This document shows, piece after piece, positions 1-8,599 of a stretch of DNA of 64,000 nucleotides. Each line of letters opens with the position of its first letter. Within the stretch, counting starts at the first letter, position 1. Both the position numbers and the translations under genes were made by a program. The notes below the pieces were generated by a model that was given only the letters and a program-made list of their open reading frames with translations, had not been told where the DNA came from and ran no database searches. Source of the DNA: Nitrospiraceae bacterium (GTDB lineage: Bacteria > Nitrospirota > Nitrospiria > Nitrospirales > UBA8639); contig JACKFE010000002.1 in NCBI GenBank assembly GCA_020632635.1, forward strand, positions 1-64,000. The letters run 5' to 3'.

Positions 1-2
1 AA

Positions 3-164
3 CAGGTCAAGACGCTGTCTGAATCGGAACTGATTCAGCTATGGACCGACACATTGAGAGAACTGTTTCCCTGCGGATGCACTCATTCGCGAGGTGCCAT
101 TCGCCGAGTCGAAAATGTTTCCGTAACGACCACTCCCCCCCAAAGTCCTTCACTCCTGAGATAG
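3..164 (+). CDS. C-terminal end of an unidentified protein (5' end outside window)
   Basis: An open frame enters from the left edge and ends at a TAG at 162-164, giving about 53 residues. The segment SESELIQLWTDTLRELFPCG looks like an amphipathic helix and is followed by a polar tail. The stretch LWTDTL resembles LWTATL in the small protein at 7258-7479, so both may belong to one family of short accessory proteins around the receptor genes. I do not recognise the family. With only the tail visible, the coding call rests on the open frame and on this resemblance. Confidence 0.4.
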   Translation, partial: QVKTLSESELIQLWTDTLRELFPCGCTHSRGAIRRVENVSVTTTPPQSPSLLR

Positions 165-641
165 GGAGCACAGCATGACCAGGCATGGCCGGAAAAGCGT
201 TGGATGCAACCCCTCAACCCAACTCTCTCCGATATAGAGCTCCAATCCAGGCGAAGTCCTCTCCTCCCATTCTGTCTATCCCTCAGACCATTAGGACAGT
301 CCGGGTCAAGCCGGCTGCAGCCGAAACACTCGTGAAAAGTCTGCATTTACAATTCGCCACGCGCCACCCTACACTAAACCGTTAGTTTTAGCGTTCAGAG
401 GAAATTTCTAAAAGCCCCCTTGATGGACACTCAATGACTCCGCTTCGCCTGACCGGTTACCCGGAGCAGATATCTCCAGCGCAGCATGAACCAAATCCAG
501 TTGAGCCCCTGGATTTTGATGATATGCCTGATGCCCGGGGGTACCCCCATCCTTCCTGACAAGAAGGTGTCAGATTGCAAATTCTTGTACGTTTTGCTAT
601 CGCTATGAAGAATTTTTGAGCGAATCATAAAGGAAGCAGAT
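165..641. other. Gene-free stretch before the VKOR gene
   Basis: The short open frames on both strands here have compositions unlike proteins and no ribosome binding sites. The only functional signal I see is the AAGGAAG ribosome binding site at about 630-636 that serves the gene starting at 642. Confidence 0.5.
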
Positions 642-1532
642 ATGGCCAAAGAGAGAAAACAGAAGAAGGCCCCCAACCAAGGGGGAATTCAGGATTCTTT
701 AAAAACTTCGTCGTCCCTGAGTGAGTCGCGGATACCTCCTCGATTTTCCTTGATCATCCTTCTCCTGGCGGGCGTCGGTCTCTGCCTGACCGCGTATCTG
801 ACGTATACGGCCTCTTTCGAGGTTCACCCGGCCTTTTGCAGTGAAGGGTCCGGATGCGACATTGTGCAAAGCAGCCGCTGGGCCACCTTTCTTGGCATGC
901 CCATGGCCCTGTGGGGTTTCTTCACCTATGTCCTGATTGCAGGTTTGGCGTGGTCGGGTCGCGGACAATCAGGAAGCGGAACAGGGATACTCTTCGTGTC
1001 CCTAGCCGGATTCGCGGTCAGCGCGTATTTAACCATTATCTCGGTCGTAGAAATCGAGGCGACCTGTCCCTACTGCCTCACTTCCTTTGCTATTATCACT
1101 TCGATTGCCATCCTCACCGTGATCCAACGCCCTCCCGATTGGTCCAAATCACTGAAGGAGGCGGCGGTGATCAGTCTGGTCATCGTGGGCGGACTTCATT
1201 TGCATTATAGCGGGGTGTTTGACGCAGCCGCCGGTCCGGAAGACCCCCAACTCCAAGCCTTGGCAACTCATCTCAGTGACACCGGAGCAAAATTTTACGG
1301 CGCCTACTGGTGCCCCCGCTGCCAGGAACAGAAAGCGCAATTCCTCTCTTCCGCCAAACGGCTCCCTTATGTGGAATGCAGCTCGGGCGGACGGGGAAGT
1401 GCCCTCACGCCGGCCTGCGTGAAGGCTGATATCAAAAGTTATCCCACCTGGATCCTTGGCGAACGGAGACTCACAGGACTCAAAACCCCACAAGAATTGG
1501 CCCGGGCATCTGGATTCGACTGGAAAGACTAG
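642..1532 (+). CDS. Vitamin K epoxide reductase (VKOR) family protein fused to a thioredoxin-like domain
   Basis: Membrane oxidoreductase of 296 residues that should recycle quinone and donate disulfides to exported proteins, the role DsbB plays in proteobacteria. Residues 33-185 form the VKOR part: several hydrophobic helices, a first cysteine pair C66/C72 in CSEGSGC followed by the conserved FLGMPMALWGF stretch, and the active CPYC pair at C142/C145. Residues 205-296 are a thioredoxin-like domain with CPRC (C224/C227) and a late SYPTW segment equivalent to the cis-Pro loop. The charged N-terminus KERKQKK gives N-in topology. AAGGAAG lies 6 nt before the ATG. Such VKOR-Trx fusions are known in bacteria and plants. 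The gene stands alone. Two extra cysteines (C246, C259) in the Trx domain could form a structural disulfide. Confidence 0.9.
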   Translation: MAKERKQKKAPNQGGIQDSLKTSSSLSESRIPPRFSLIILLLAGVGLCLTAYLTYTASFEVHPAFCSEGSGCDIVQSSRWATFLGMPMALWGFFTYVLIAGLAWSGRGQSGSGTGILFVSLAGFAVSAYLTIISVVEIEATCPYCLTSFAIITSIAILTVIQRPPDWSKSLKEAAVISLVIVGGLHLHYSGVFDAAAGPEDPQLQALATHLSDTGAKFYGAYWCPRCQEQKAQFLSSAKRLPYVECSSGGRGSALTPACVKADIKSYPTWILGERRLTGLKTPQELARASGFDWKD

Positions 1533-1687
1533 ATTCTCTCCCATCAAGGCTCCTGTTCCTCACTTCGGGTTTCCGTTTTGGACAAACCCCGGAGTACCCG
1601 TCTCAAATACTCTCCCAATGCCTGTAGCATCTAGTGGCAGGTATCTGTAGAACAGGACTGCCGCAATCAGATATACAAGATCTTGAA

Positions 1688-1813
1688 GCTGAAAGATTAT
1701 TGCACTCTTCCAGCAACAACCGGAGCGGCGTGAACACATCCTGACCCACCCCGCTCTAAACAGGGTGAAGGCGTTTGGACGTGCAACCTCCTTAGCCTTC
1801 ACCCTGTTTTTTT
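1688..1813 (+). repeat. Structured intergenic element, copy A (three copies in window)
   Basis: About 125 nt shared with 6951-7074 and 11173-11300. It opens with GCTGAAAG...CTTCCAGC, followed by a GAGCGG...CCGCTC hairpin and a 15-bp perfect stem (1758-1772 with 1795-1809) running into seven T residues. The loop of the last hairpin carries GTGCAA (1781-1786), complementary to TTGCAC (1700-1705) in the first loop, so a long-range pairing is possible. It lies between the VKOR gene and the sialidase-like gene. It could be a terminator with extra structure, a regulatory leader for the gene downstream, or a dispersed repeat. Confidence 0.7.
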
Positions 1814-1960
1814 GCACGAATAGGAAGATCCCCACTGTTTTTGTGGGATTTCAGGCGTGACGAAGATCATTTCTGTAACATGGCTTTCTTGCTTCACATA
1901 AGAGGGATCCCCATAGGGTCATCTCATCAAGAAGACTCAGGCATATGCCAGGCCAAAAAT

Positions 1961-3208
1961 TTGACGCCCTTGAAGGCCATATTGGCCTTATTCAGCCTGA
2001 CCCTCCTGCTCACTGCGTGTGAATTCGGATCACAGCCCCAAACAGACCGACACTTAGTCGACAACCCCGCGGGGAGGGGTGCGAGGCTACCTCGCCTGTC
2101 CGCGTTTCCCGGCGGCGGGGTACTGATGAGTTGGGTGGAACCTCACGCCGACGGATATATCCTCAAATTTGCCGTGCATCAGAAGGACGGCTGGGTTCGC
2201 GAAGGCGAAGTGGCACAGGGTTCCGATTGGTTTATCAATTGGGCCGATTTTCCATCTGTCGTGGCTCTGGATGAATCCTTCTGGGCGGCGCATTGGCTGG
2301 TCAAACATCCCAATGGACGTCCATATGACTACGATATCGCTCTGTCAATTTCCACCGATGCCGGGTCAACCTGGAGCCCCACTCAAGCCCCGCACCGGGA
2401 TGGATCGGCTGCAGAGCACGGGTTTGTCACGATGTATCCTGTTGATGACGGAGCCGGGCTGCTGTGGCTGGATGGCCGAGACCATGTGGCGAAGACAGGA
2501 CCCCACGTCGATTCCAAGCCATCCGGGAACTTTACCCTACGTCATGCACGAATCGGCCGAGACGGCACGATGGGAGCGGAGCACATTCTGGACGGCAATA
2601 CGTGTACCTGTTGCTGGACGTCCGTGGCCATGACCAGCCTAGGCCCTATCGCCTCCTGGCGAAGCCGAACCGATCATGACATCCGAGACCATGCGATCTC
2701 CCGCTGGCGGGAAAATCATTGGTCCGCCCCCATGCCCTTGGGCCAGGAAGCTTGGCACATTGCCGGATGTCCGACGAATGGACCGGCTCTGGCCGCGCGC
2801 GGCCTGCATGTGGCGGCAGCCTGGTTCACCGCTGCCGAGGATCGCCCAAGAATCAGGGCGGCAATTTCCCTCGACGGAGGGCAACATTTCGAGCCCCCGG
2901 TTGAGATAGACGAAAACGATCCGATTGGTCGCACAGGAGTGGCGTGGCTTGATGAACGAACAGCGGTGATTTCCTGGATGACCACACCCCAAGACGACAC
3001 CGGCCGTGCCACGCTGGCCCTACGGACATTTTCGCTCGACCACACCTTAGGACCTGTGCAGAAAATCACCGATATGAGCGGGGGACGAGACTCCGGAGTT
3101 CCCCAGCTCATCAAAGGAGAATCCGGATTGCTGCTGGCATGGACCGCTGCCGCACCGGACTATGGCATCCAGACCATGTGGATGAATGCGATGGAATATA
3201 ACCACTAA
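1961..3208 (+). CDS. BNR/sialidase-fold lipoprotein with CxCC...GCP motif (paralog 1)
   Basis: Predicted lipoprotein with a beta-propeller-type sequence. With the TTG start at 1961 the signal peptide is short and ends in the lipobox LLTAC, Cys at residue 20. The open frame continues upstream (ATG at 1880) but would give an implausibly long pre-signal region. Asp-box-like repeats are visible (STDAGSTW, SLDGGQHF). The cluster TCTCC (Cys 215, 217, 218) and GCP (Cys 270) recur at nearly the same positions in the paralog at 13274-14560. I see no clear sialidase catalytic set, so sugar hydrolysis is not claimed. Neighbouring receptor and PepSY genes suggest a role in periplasmic metal capture, which is inference. 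The start is uncertain; the protein-coding call is strong. Confidence 0.8.
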   Translation: MTPLKAILALFSLTLLLTACEFGSQPQTDRHLVDNPAGRGARLPRLSAFPGGGVLMSWVEPHADGYILKFAVHQKDGWVREGEVAQGSDWFINWADFPSVVALDESFWAAHWLVKHPNGRPYDYDIALSISTDAGSTWSPTQAPHRDGSAAEHGFVTMYPVDDGAGLLWLDGRDHVAKTGPHVDSKPSGNFTLRHARIGRDGTMGAEHILDGNTCTCCWTSVAMTSLGPIASWRSRTDHDIRDHAISRWRENHWSAPMPLGQEAWHIAGCPTNGPALAARGLHVAAAWFTAAEDRPRIRAAISLDGGQHFEPPVEIDENDPIGRTGVAWLDERTAVISWMTTPQDDTGRATLALRTFSLDHTLGPVQKITDMSGGRDSGVPQLIKGESGLLLAWTAAAPDYGIQTMWMNAMEYNH

Positions 3209-3593
3209 CCTGGGAGCATCTCACCATTCAGCGTCTTAAGTCCTGCATGGAACATCGATTTTTTCTTTTTGATCATATTCATCCCTAGCCAAACTGAGCT
3301 TGTTTCCCAATCATCCTGTCCTCCCCTTTCATTCCAGATAAGACCTTGTTACTCTTTCCTGGTCCTCTTGTTGCAGACACCAGCATACATCCGTAAGCAT
3401 CTGTAGAATCTCTGAAAGCCACTCCTTATACTGCCCTCAACAATCCCTCTATTCGAAATATTCGGATACCGATTCAAACTCATACATAACGAGTTCACGA
3501 TCCGTTCACGAAGCACAACCGGGTATACCTCTCCATCAGCTCGAACATCTCTATTCACTACTCACTCCATCCCTTAGAGAAAGGAATGAAGAC
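3209..3593. other. Intergenic region with a possible promoter
   Basis: No convincing gene. TATACT at 3427-3432 could be a -10 element, and the ten bases TATACTGCCC recur at 4411-4420 ahead of the siderophore receptor gene. Confidence 0.3.
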
Positions 3594-4178
3594 ATGAACA
3601 TGTTGAGCGCAACCAAGCAGGCAGTGATAATCGGAGGGTTGGCCTTCCTCATGACCTTCCTCGCCTCCCTCCCCGCCCAGGCAAAAAAATGGCATGGGAA
3701 TTCTCATGATGAGCCTAAGGGACGCACGATTGTCGTGCAGATCGGCGTGTACGATGCCGACCGTGCCATCAATGGATTATTATTCGCCAAACATTCCTGC
3801 CAGTTTCTTCCCGATGCGGCGGATTCCACGATTCGCGTGATCTTTTCCAATCAGGGCATCTTCAATGCGCTGAAAAATATCAACCATCCTCAAAACCATG
3901 TGCCGACGTTGCCATCGGGAGATGACGAACCGAAAACAGCCCATGAGCTACTCCACAAACTGCTCGGACGGGAAGCCACGAACCCTCCGTTGCGCTGTCA
4001 GGTCGAAGTGGCCGTTTCGGGATTTGGATTAAGAACCTATGGCAAGACCAAGGACGACCTGATCCCCGGCATACAGGTGACGGGACCGTTGGGGCCGCCC
4101 AATCAAGACATTCAACATCCGGTGTTCATGAGCACACCTGCCCAGGAAGGTCAGCCCATTGTCGTTGTGAATTATTAG
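3594..4178 (+). CDS. Secreted protein, possible DsrE-like fold
   Basis: Exported protein of 194 residues with a signal peptide ending at PAQA (about residue 30). The mature part begins with a strand-rich segment (TIVVQIGVYD), then a helix with FAKH and a second strand (STIRVIFSNQGIF). This order resembles DsrE/DsrF-like proteins, in which a small alpha/beta domain carries sulfur or acts as a chaperone. A late conserved-looking Cys sits in RCQVEVAVSGFG. Function is unknown and the fold assignment is only by pattern. GAAAGGA precedes the ATG. The gene lies alone between a sialidase-like lipoprotein and a TonB-dependent receptor. Confidence 0.75.
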   Translation: MNMLSATKQAVIIGGLAFLMTFLASLPAQAKKWHGNSHDEPKGRTIVVQIGVYDADRAINGLLFAKHSCQFLPDAADSTIRVIFSNQGIFNALKNINHPQNHVPTLPSGDDEPKTAHELLHKLLGREATNPPLRCQVEVAVSGFGLRTYGKTKDDLIPGIQVTGPLGPPNQDIQHPVFMSTPAQEGQPIVVVNY

Positions 4179-4195
4179 ATTGCCCAATCGGCAAC

Positions 4196-4230
4196 GAGCG
4201 GGCAGGAAAGACAATCTTCCCTGCCCGCTC
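4196..4230 (+). terminator. Hairpin after the DsrE-like gene
   Basis: An 11-bp perfect GC-rich stem (4196-4206 with 4220-4230), 18 nt after the stop codon. It has no T run, so it may be a weak terminator or an mRNA-stabilising 3' hairpin. Confidence 0.5.
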
Positions 4231-4511
4231 TCTATCCGTACACACCATTCCCGCCTGCGAAATTTTTCCATTCGTATATCTGTCAGAGAACTTTGCCACA
4301 AGAACATCCCAGAACAATCCCAAAATGCTTATCTCTTTTTGATTCATTTTTTGTTTCATCAGTAGTTATTCATTGCCGTCCATCCGTAGAAAGCACACGG
4401 TTATCCTCCCTATACTGCCCCCTTCATACATCATGACTAGCATGCCCACTTAGTCCTGCCATGTGGGTACGCGTCCGTTCCTCACCATTGAACGTACAGA
4501 AAGGGGTGACC

Positions 4512-6824
4512 ATGCATGTAAGCCGACTTGATCGTATGGCCGCTTGGACCGGCACTGTTCCTCATAGACCTTCACAAGCTGACAAGCGATGGCTTGCCAT
4601 GCTGCCACAACACTCTCGTCGAGGAAGATGTGGGGCACGATTCCCCACCGCCATGGTCCTCAGTGTCCTTCTGCTGGCCGGAGCCGGTCAGAGTGTTGCC
4701 CAGGAAAGACCATCCCCGTCAGATTCTCCCACGACGCAACAAAGCGAGAGCACACAACCGGAAGCTGCGATCACCAAATTGCCGACCGTGTTGGTGTCGG
4801 ATACAGCCATACATCCCAAGCTGGCCGAGGGAGACGGCATCCAATTGGATCAACCCACTCCGACCGGAAGCCGCTTGGGGGTCACGATCAGAGAAGTTCC
4901 CGGCAGCGTGAACGTGGTCACTTCCCGGACCATGCAGCAGCGGGGCCAAAGCACCACCTTGCGCGCCCTGGAAAATGCAGTTGGAGTCGCCACAGGCAAC
5001 TGTTTCGGAATCGTCTGCTTTAGCATGCGAGGTTTTGCCGATGTGCTGAGCCTCCCCTTTCTCGTGAACGGCAACCGGTATCCCGGCCTGGCCGTACCGC
5101 CACGCTCTACCTTTACCTATGACTCAGTAGAAGTGGTCAAAGGTGCCTCATCCTTGCTTCACGGTCTGGGATCGGTTATCGGCGCTATGAATTTCGTCAC
5201 GAAGAAGGCGACCGGAGCCAACGAGCATGTAATTGAAGCCGCGTACGGTCATTGGAATACCCGCCGAATCGGACTGGGTGCCGGAGGGAAAATCGGCGAC
5301 AACCTCGCCTATCGGTTAGATGGCCATTACGCCGCCGCGGACAACGGATCATATGGCTTCGTTGACCGAACACGCTATGAAGACTTTCATATATCCGGCG
5401 AAATGGCCTGGGATATCACAAGTCGGTTTCGTGCCAGCGTCAGCCTGGACGCCTTTCGAGACCGTGGAGAAGGCTATTTTGGTACCCCCCTGGTCAACGG
5501 ACGAATTGATAAACGCATTATCCGAAACAATTATAATGTCGACGACGACCGTATCGTGAAAGATGTTCTGTGGACCCGTGTCAACTTGGCCTGGGAACTC
5601 CTGAATGGACTCACTCTACGGAACGAATCCTATGTCAACTTGGAAAAACGCGAGTGGAAGAATGCCGAGGCCTATGCCTATAACGCCACCACGGGATTGG
5701 TCGACCGAGGCGACTTCCTCCGCATCGACCATGACAATCACCTCTATGGCAACCGGCTGGATGCCTTGATCGTACGCCCGATTGGCCCCCTGGACAACAC
5801 CATGGTGGTGGGGGCCGAACTATCCTTCAACCGACATCAACGGGATAATAACTCGCCATTCGGCGGAGCGGATTCGGTTGATTTCCTGAATCCGACGCCG
5901 GGATTCTTTAGCACACCCGATCCGGTATCAGCCCAACGCCGAACGAAAGTAGGCGCGGTGGGTCTCTACATTGAGGATCTTTTGAAACTGACCGATTCGG
6001 TGAAACTCGCGGCAGGATATCGCCGGGATATTTCACGAGTCAAATCATTCGATTTACGAAATTCCAACAACGATTTCACCCAAACCTATCACGGCAATTC
6101 CTGGCGACTCGGTCTTCTGTACGATCTCTTGCCCACGGTCACGTTATATGGTCAGTGGAGTGGGGCGGCGGAACCACCGTCACAGATCACCACACTGACC
6201 GTGGCCAACAAGAATTTCAATTTAACGAAAAGCCGGCAGTGGGAAGTGGGCATCAAGGGTTCATTTTTTGACAATCGCACCCAAGTCACATTGGCGTTTT
6301 TCGATTTGAGCCGGAGAAATATGCTGACCCGGGATACCAGCGATCCCAATACCGTCCAACAAATCGGCAAACAATCTTCGCAAGGCATGGAACTGGCGTT
6401 GGCGCTTCGTCCCACACGGCAATGGTCGATCGACGCAAACGTGGCGCTGATCGATGCGCAATTTGATCGATTCGCTGACAGTGCAGGCGGCGTGAGCATT
6501 TCACGAAAAGGGAATCGACCTCAGGACGTACCTGAAGTGCTGGCCAATGCGTGGATCATGTATCGGCCACTTGAACCTTTGCGAATCGGCGTCGGGGCGC
6601 ATTTCGTCGGAGCCCGATGGGCGGACAGAGCCAACACGGTCAATATGGAAGAATATGTCACGGTGGATGCCGTCCTGGCGTACACCTATAGCTCCGGAGA
6701 AGTGTCCATCCATGGACGTAATTTGAACGACACGCTGTATGCCAATCGTTCCTACAATAACGGGAGTCAAGTGTTGCTCGGGGAATCCCGGGCCTGGGAA
6801 GTCATCTGGCGCATGAATTTTTAA
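4512..6824 (+). CDS. TonB-dependent siderophore-type receptor
   Basis: Outer-membrane receptor of about 770 residues for active uptake of a chelated metal. The ATG at 4512 is preceded by AAGGGG. The N-terminal segment is long and positively charged before the hydrophobic core (AMVLSVLLLAGAGQSVAQ), as in Tat- or Sec-exported receptors. A TonB-box-like LPTVLVSDTA precedes the plug (VTIREVPGSVNVVTSRTM...RGFADV...VEVVKGASSLLHGLG). The rest is a 22-strand-type barrel ending in the aromatic RMNF. The plug is of the FecA/FhuE/FpvA siderophore class. The bulk of the plug motif order fits iron(III)-siderophore uptake; the actual ligand cannot be read from sequence. It is monocistronic, with repeat copy B downstream. 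Confidence 0.9.
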   Translation: MHVSRLDRMAAWTGTVPHRPSQADKRWLAMLPQHSRRGRCGARFPTAMVLSVLLLAGAGQSVAQERPSPSDSPTTQQSESTQPEAAITKLPTVLVSDTAIHPKLAEGDGIQLDQPTPTGSRLGVTIREVPGSVNVVTSRTMQQRGQSTTLRALENAVGVATGNCFGIVCFSMRGFADVLSLPFLVNGNRYPGLAVPPRSTFTYDSVEVVKGASSLLHGLGSVIGAMNFVTKKATGANEHVIEAAYGHWNTRRIGLGAGGKIGDNLAYRLDGHYAAADNGSYGFVDRTRYEDFHISGEMAWDITSRFRASVSLDAFRDRGEGYFGTPLVNGRIDKRIIRNNYNVDDDRIVKDVLWTRVNLAWELLNGLTLRNESYVNLEKREWKNAEAYAYNATTGLVDRGDFLRIDHDNHLYGNRLDALIVRPIGPLDNTMVVGAELSFNRHQRDNNSPFGGADSVDFLNPTPGFFSTPDPVSAQRRTKVGAVGLYIEDLLKLTDSVKLAAGYRRDISRVKSFDLRNSNNDFTQTYHGNSWRLGLLYDLLPTVTLYGQWSGAAEPPSQITTLTVANKNFNLTKSRQWEVGIKGSFFDNRTQVTLAFFDLSRRNMLTRDTSDPNTVQQIGKQSSQGMELALALRPTRQWSIDANVALIDAQFDRFADSAGGVSISRKGNRPQDVPEVLANAWIMYRPLEPLRIGVGAHFVGARWADRANTVNMEEYVTVDAVLAYTYSSGEVSIHGRNLNDTLYANRSYNNGSQVLLGESRAWEVIWRMNF

Positions 6825-6950
6825 CCGGACGCAGGAGAAATCCACGGGGAGAGATAGAGTCTTCCCTCAACTCCTCCGCCACGAACTGTTACGTTCGTAA
6901 GTACGGATCAGTAGATCGATCCCTCTGGAATCGGCCATATCTAGAAGGTC

Positions 6951-7074
6951 GCTGAAAGAACATGGCACTTTTCCAGCACACATGGGAACGGCGTGACTCA
7001 TCCCTGACCCACCCCACTCCTTCAGGGGTGAAGGCGTTTGGACGTGCAATCTCCTTGCCTTCACCCTGTTTTTT
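6951..7074 (+). repeat. Structured intergenic element, copy B
   Basis: Second copy of the element at 1688-1813. The terminal stem pairs 7023-7035 with 7057-7068 (one bulged G) and ends in a run of T. The loop GTGCAA (7044-7049) faces TGGCAC (6963-6968), so one base of the six-base complementarity is lost. The middle hairpin is degraded: GAACGG against CCACTC. It lies 125 nt after the siderophore receptor gene and about 180 nt before the small gene at 7258. Confidence 0.7.
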
Positions 7075-7257
7075 AGAAGAGCCTTTCAACAAATGAAGTT
7101 TTTTTGCCCCATACCAGCAATGTCGTATCCATTGGCAACGAACGGTAGAGCACTCGAAACCCTGTAGGTAGAATATCCTGCATGAGAGTCTGAAGCGGAA
7201 GTGCAATGAAATCCGTTTAGTTCAATGTAAGACCTTCTTGCATTCTGGGAGATGTCC

Positions 7258-7479
7258 ATGAACTCAAGTCGCCGTCCTGTTAGAACCCACGTTTCCAGGC
7301 AACATGGATTCGCCGCCATGGCTCCAATGGGACCAAAACCATTCCAGCCCATGCTGAGCAGAAAAGAATTGGATAATCTATGGACGGCAACCCTCAAAGA
7401 TATTTTCATCGCATGGAGCCAACAAGCCACTACCACGCCATCCTTGCCGCCTCGGTCCAACCCTTCGGCTGAGCCATAA
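7258..7479 (+). CDS. Small hypothetical protein
   Basis: Seventy-three residues, no signal peptide, no recognised domain. GGGAG sits 6 nt before the ATG at 7258. The middle holds an amphipathic helix (SRKELDNLWTATLKDIFIAW) and the tail is rich in Pro, Thr and Ser. The helix resembles the C-terminal fragment at the left window edge. It lies between the siderophore receptor gene and the TonB-domain gene. Short length keeps confidence moderate. Confidence 0.4.
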   Translation: MNSSRRPVRTHVSRQHGFAAMAPMGPKPFQPMLSRKELDNLWTATLKDIFIAWSQQATTTPSLPPRSNPSAEP

Positions 7480-7713
7480 AACATTCGTCCGGCGACGTCT
7501 CGTCGCAATCCGTAGTCCATCAACACACCGTTTCACTCGCTGCGCACTCTCGGAAAACATCTCCAACCCCGATCACCCTTTCCCTTTTGAATGGGCTTTT
7601 TCGAATCCTGCCAAAACGTAGTATCCATCGCCATACATGGGTAGACAGGTTTTGTCCACAGACGGTACACCAATAACGGTTTCCCCAACAATACAAATAC
7701 TTGTTTGTTTGAG

Positions 7714-8244
7714 ATGTCATACTCAGTATTAGCTAGCCTAAACACGGGAGAAGGAGACCAACGGTTCAAGAAAAATCCTGGGGGAGCGGCACATCACCGG
7801 CGGGGGGCCTTCACCTCCTTTCTCCCGATGATCATCCTCCTATCACTGGGGTTTTCTGTTTGCGTTATCCATCCTGTCCTCGGTGAAGATTCGTCCTCCG
7901 AAGATGAAGTCTTCACGCTACCAGAGTTCACCGTTACCGATACCCGCCTGCGTACGGACTATGCCTGGGTGGCAAAGTCATTAGGACGTCGTGTGGCCAC
8001 ACTCAATCGTTACCCCAGCGCGGCACGCCGTTATGGATGGGAAGGACGGGTCGTCCTTCGAGTCGTCATTACCTCAGACGGTGAGCTCAAGGATGTCGCT
8101 GTTCAGAAAAGCTCCGGATACGAAGCATTGGATCAGGCTGCCAAGACAGCCGTGCGCTTAGCCTGTCCCCTCCCGCTACAACACGAAATCAACCGGCCGG
8201 AAATCGGCATCACCTTACCCGTGGTCTACCGCCTCTCTCGCTAA
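7714..8244 (+). CDS. TonB C-terminal domain protein with a TonB-box-like segment
   Basis: Exported protein of about 176 residues whose last 90 residues match the TonB C-terminal domain: YPSAARRYGWEGRVVLRVVI, a Gly-rich turn, then SSGYEALDQAAKTAVR and a closing strand. A hydrophobic segment (FLPMIILLSLGFSVCVIHPVLG) acts as signal peptide or anchor. Unlike classical TonB it has no Pro-rich spacer. Instead, right after the signal comes LPEFTVTDTR, which resembles the TonB box and plug entry of receptors (compare DEISIVSTRIL in the receptor at 15106). It should energise or sense the adjacent receptors. The start is uncertain: an in-frame TTG lies 9 nt upstream and neither has a strong ribosome site. 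Confidence 0.75.
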   Translation: MSYSVLASLNTGEGDQRFKKNPGGAAHHRRGAFTSFLPMIILLSLGFSVCVIHPVLGEDSSSEDEVFTLPEFTVTDTRLRTDYAWVAKSLGRRVATLNRYPSAARRYGWEGRVVLRVVITSDGELKDVAVQKSSGYEALDQAAKTAVRLACPLPLQHEINRPEIGITLPVVYRLSR

Positions 8245-8599
8245 TTTCAAAGAATCATGACTCCCGATTATTCTACCCCTTCTACCACCGTCACACGCGA
8301 TTCAGCCCGTTCACCAACGACCAGCCGGCACGGCCAACAACCTAATCAACACATGCCACCCATCTGGGTCGGATGGGAGCCCGACTCCAATTCCATTGCT
8401 TACCGCACCGCCATCTCGGACTCGCACATATCACAATTGCCTCCTCGTGCATGGCACACCCGCGGACCGCCAAGCCCGCGCACGCGCCCTAGCGAAAGAT
8501 GTTCCACACACACGCATGATCATCGCTCCTGACAGCGCGCAGCCCCCTGTCAGATAGCCTGTCCTTTATACGATTTTGCCATACAAGGAGCCGAGAATA
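8245..8599. other. Intergenic leader of the second receptor gene
   Basis: Holds a 91-codon open frame (8257-8532) with low-complexity Thr/Pro/Ser/Arg composition and no ribosome site, which I do not call. AAGGAG at 8585-8590 is the ribosome site for the ATG at 8600. Confidence 0.4.

Noticed and set aside
1560..1835. A - strand open frame over repeat copy A, with similar peptide in copy B
   Set aside because: The peptide similarity is a consequence of the repeated RNA-like element, and there is no start signal.
8257..8532. A 91-codon + strand open frame between the TonB-domain gene and the second receptor
   Set aside because: Thr/Pro/Arg/Ser-biased composition, no ribosome site, and no domain or signal peptide.
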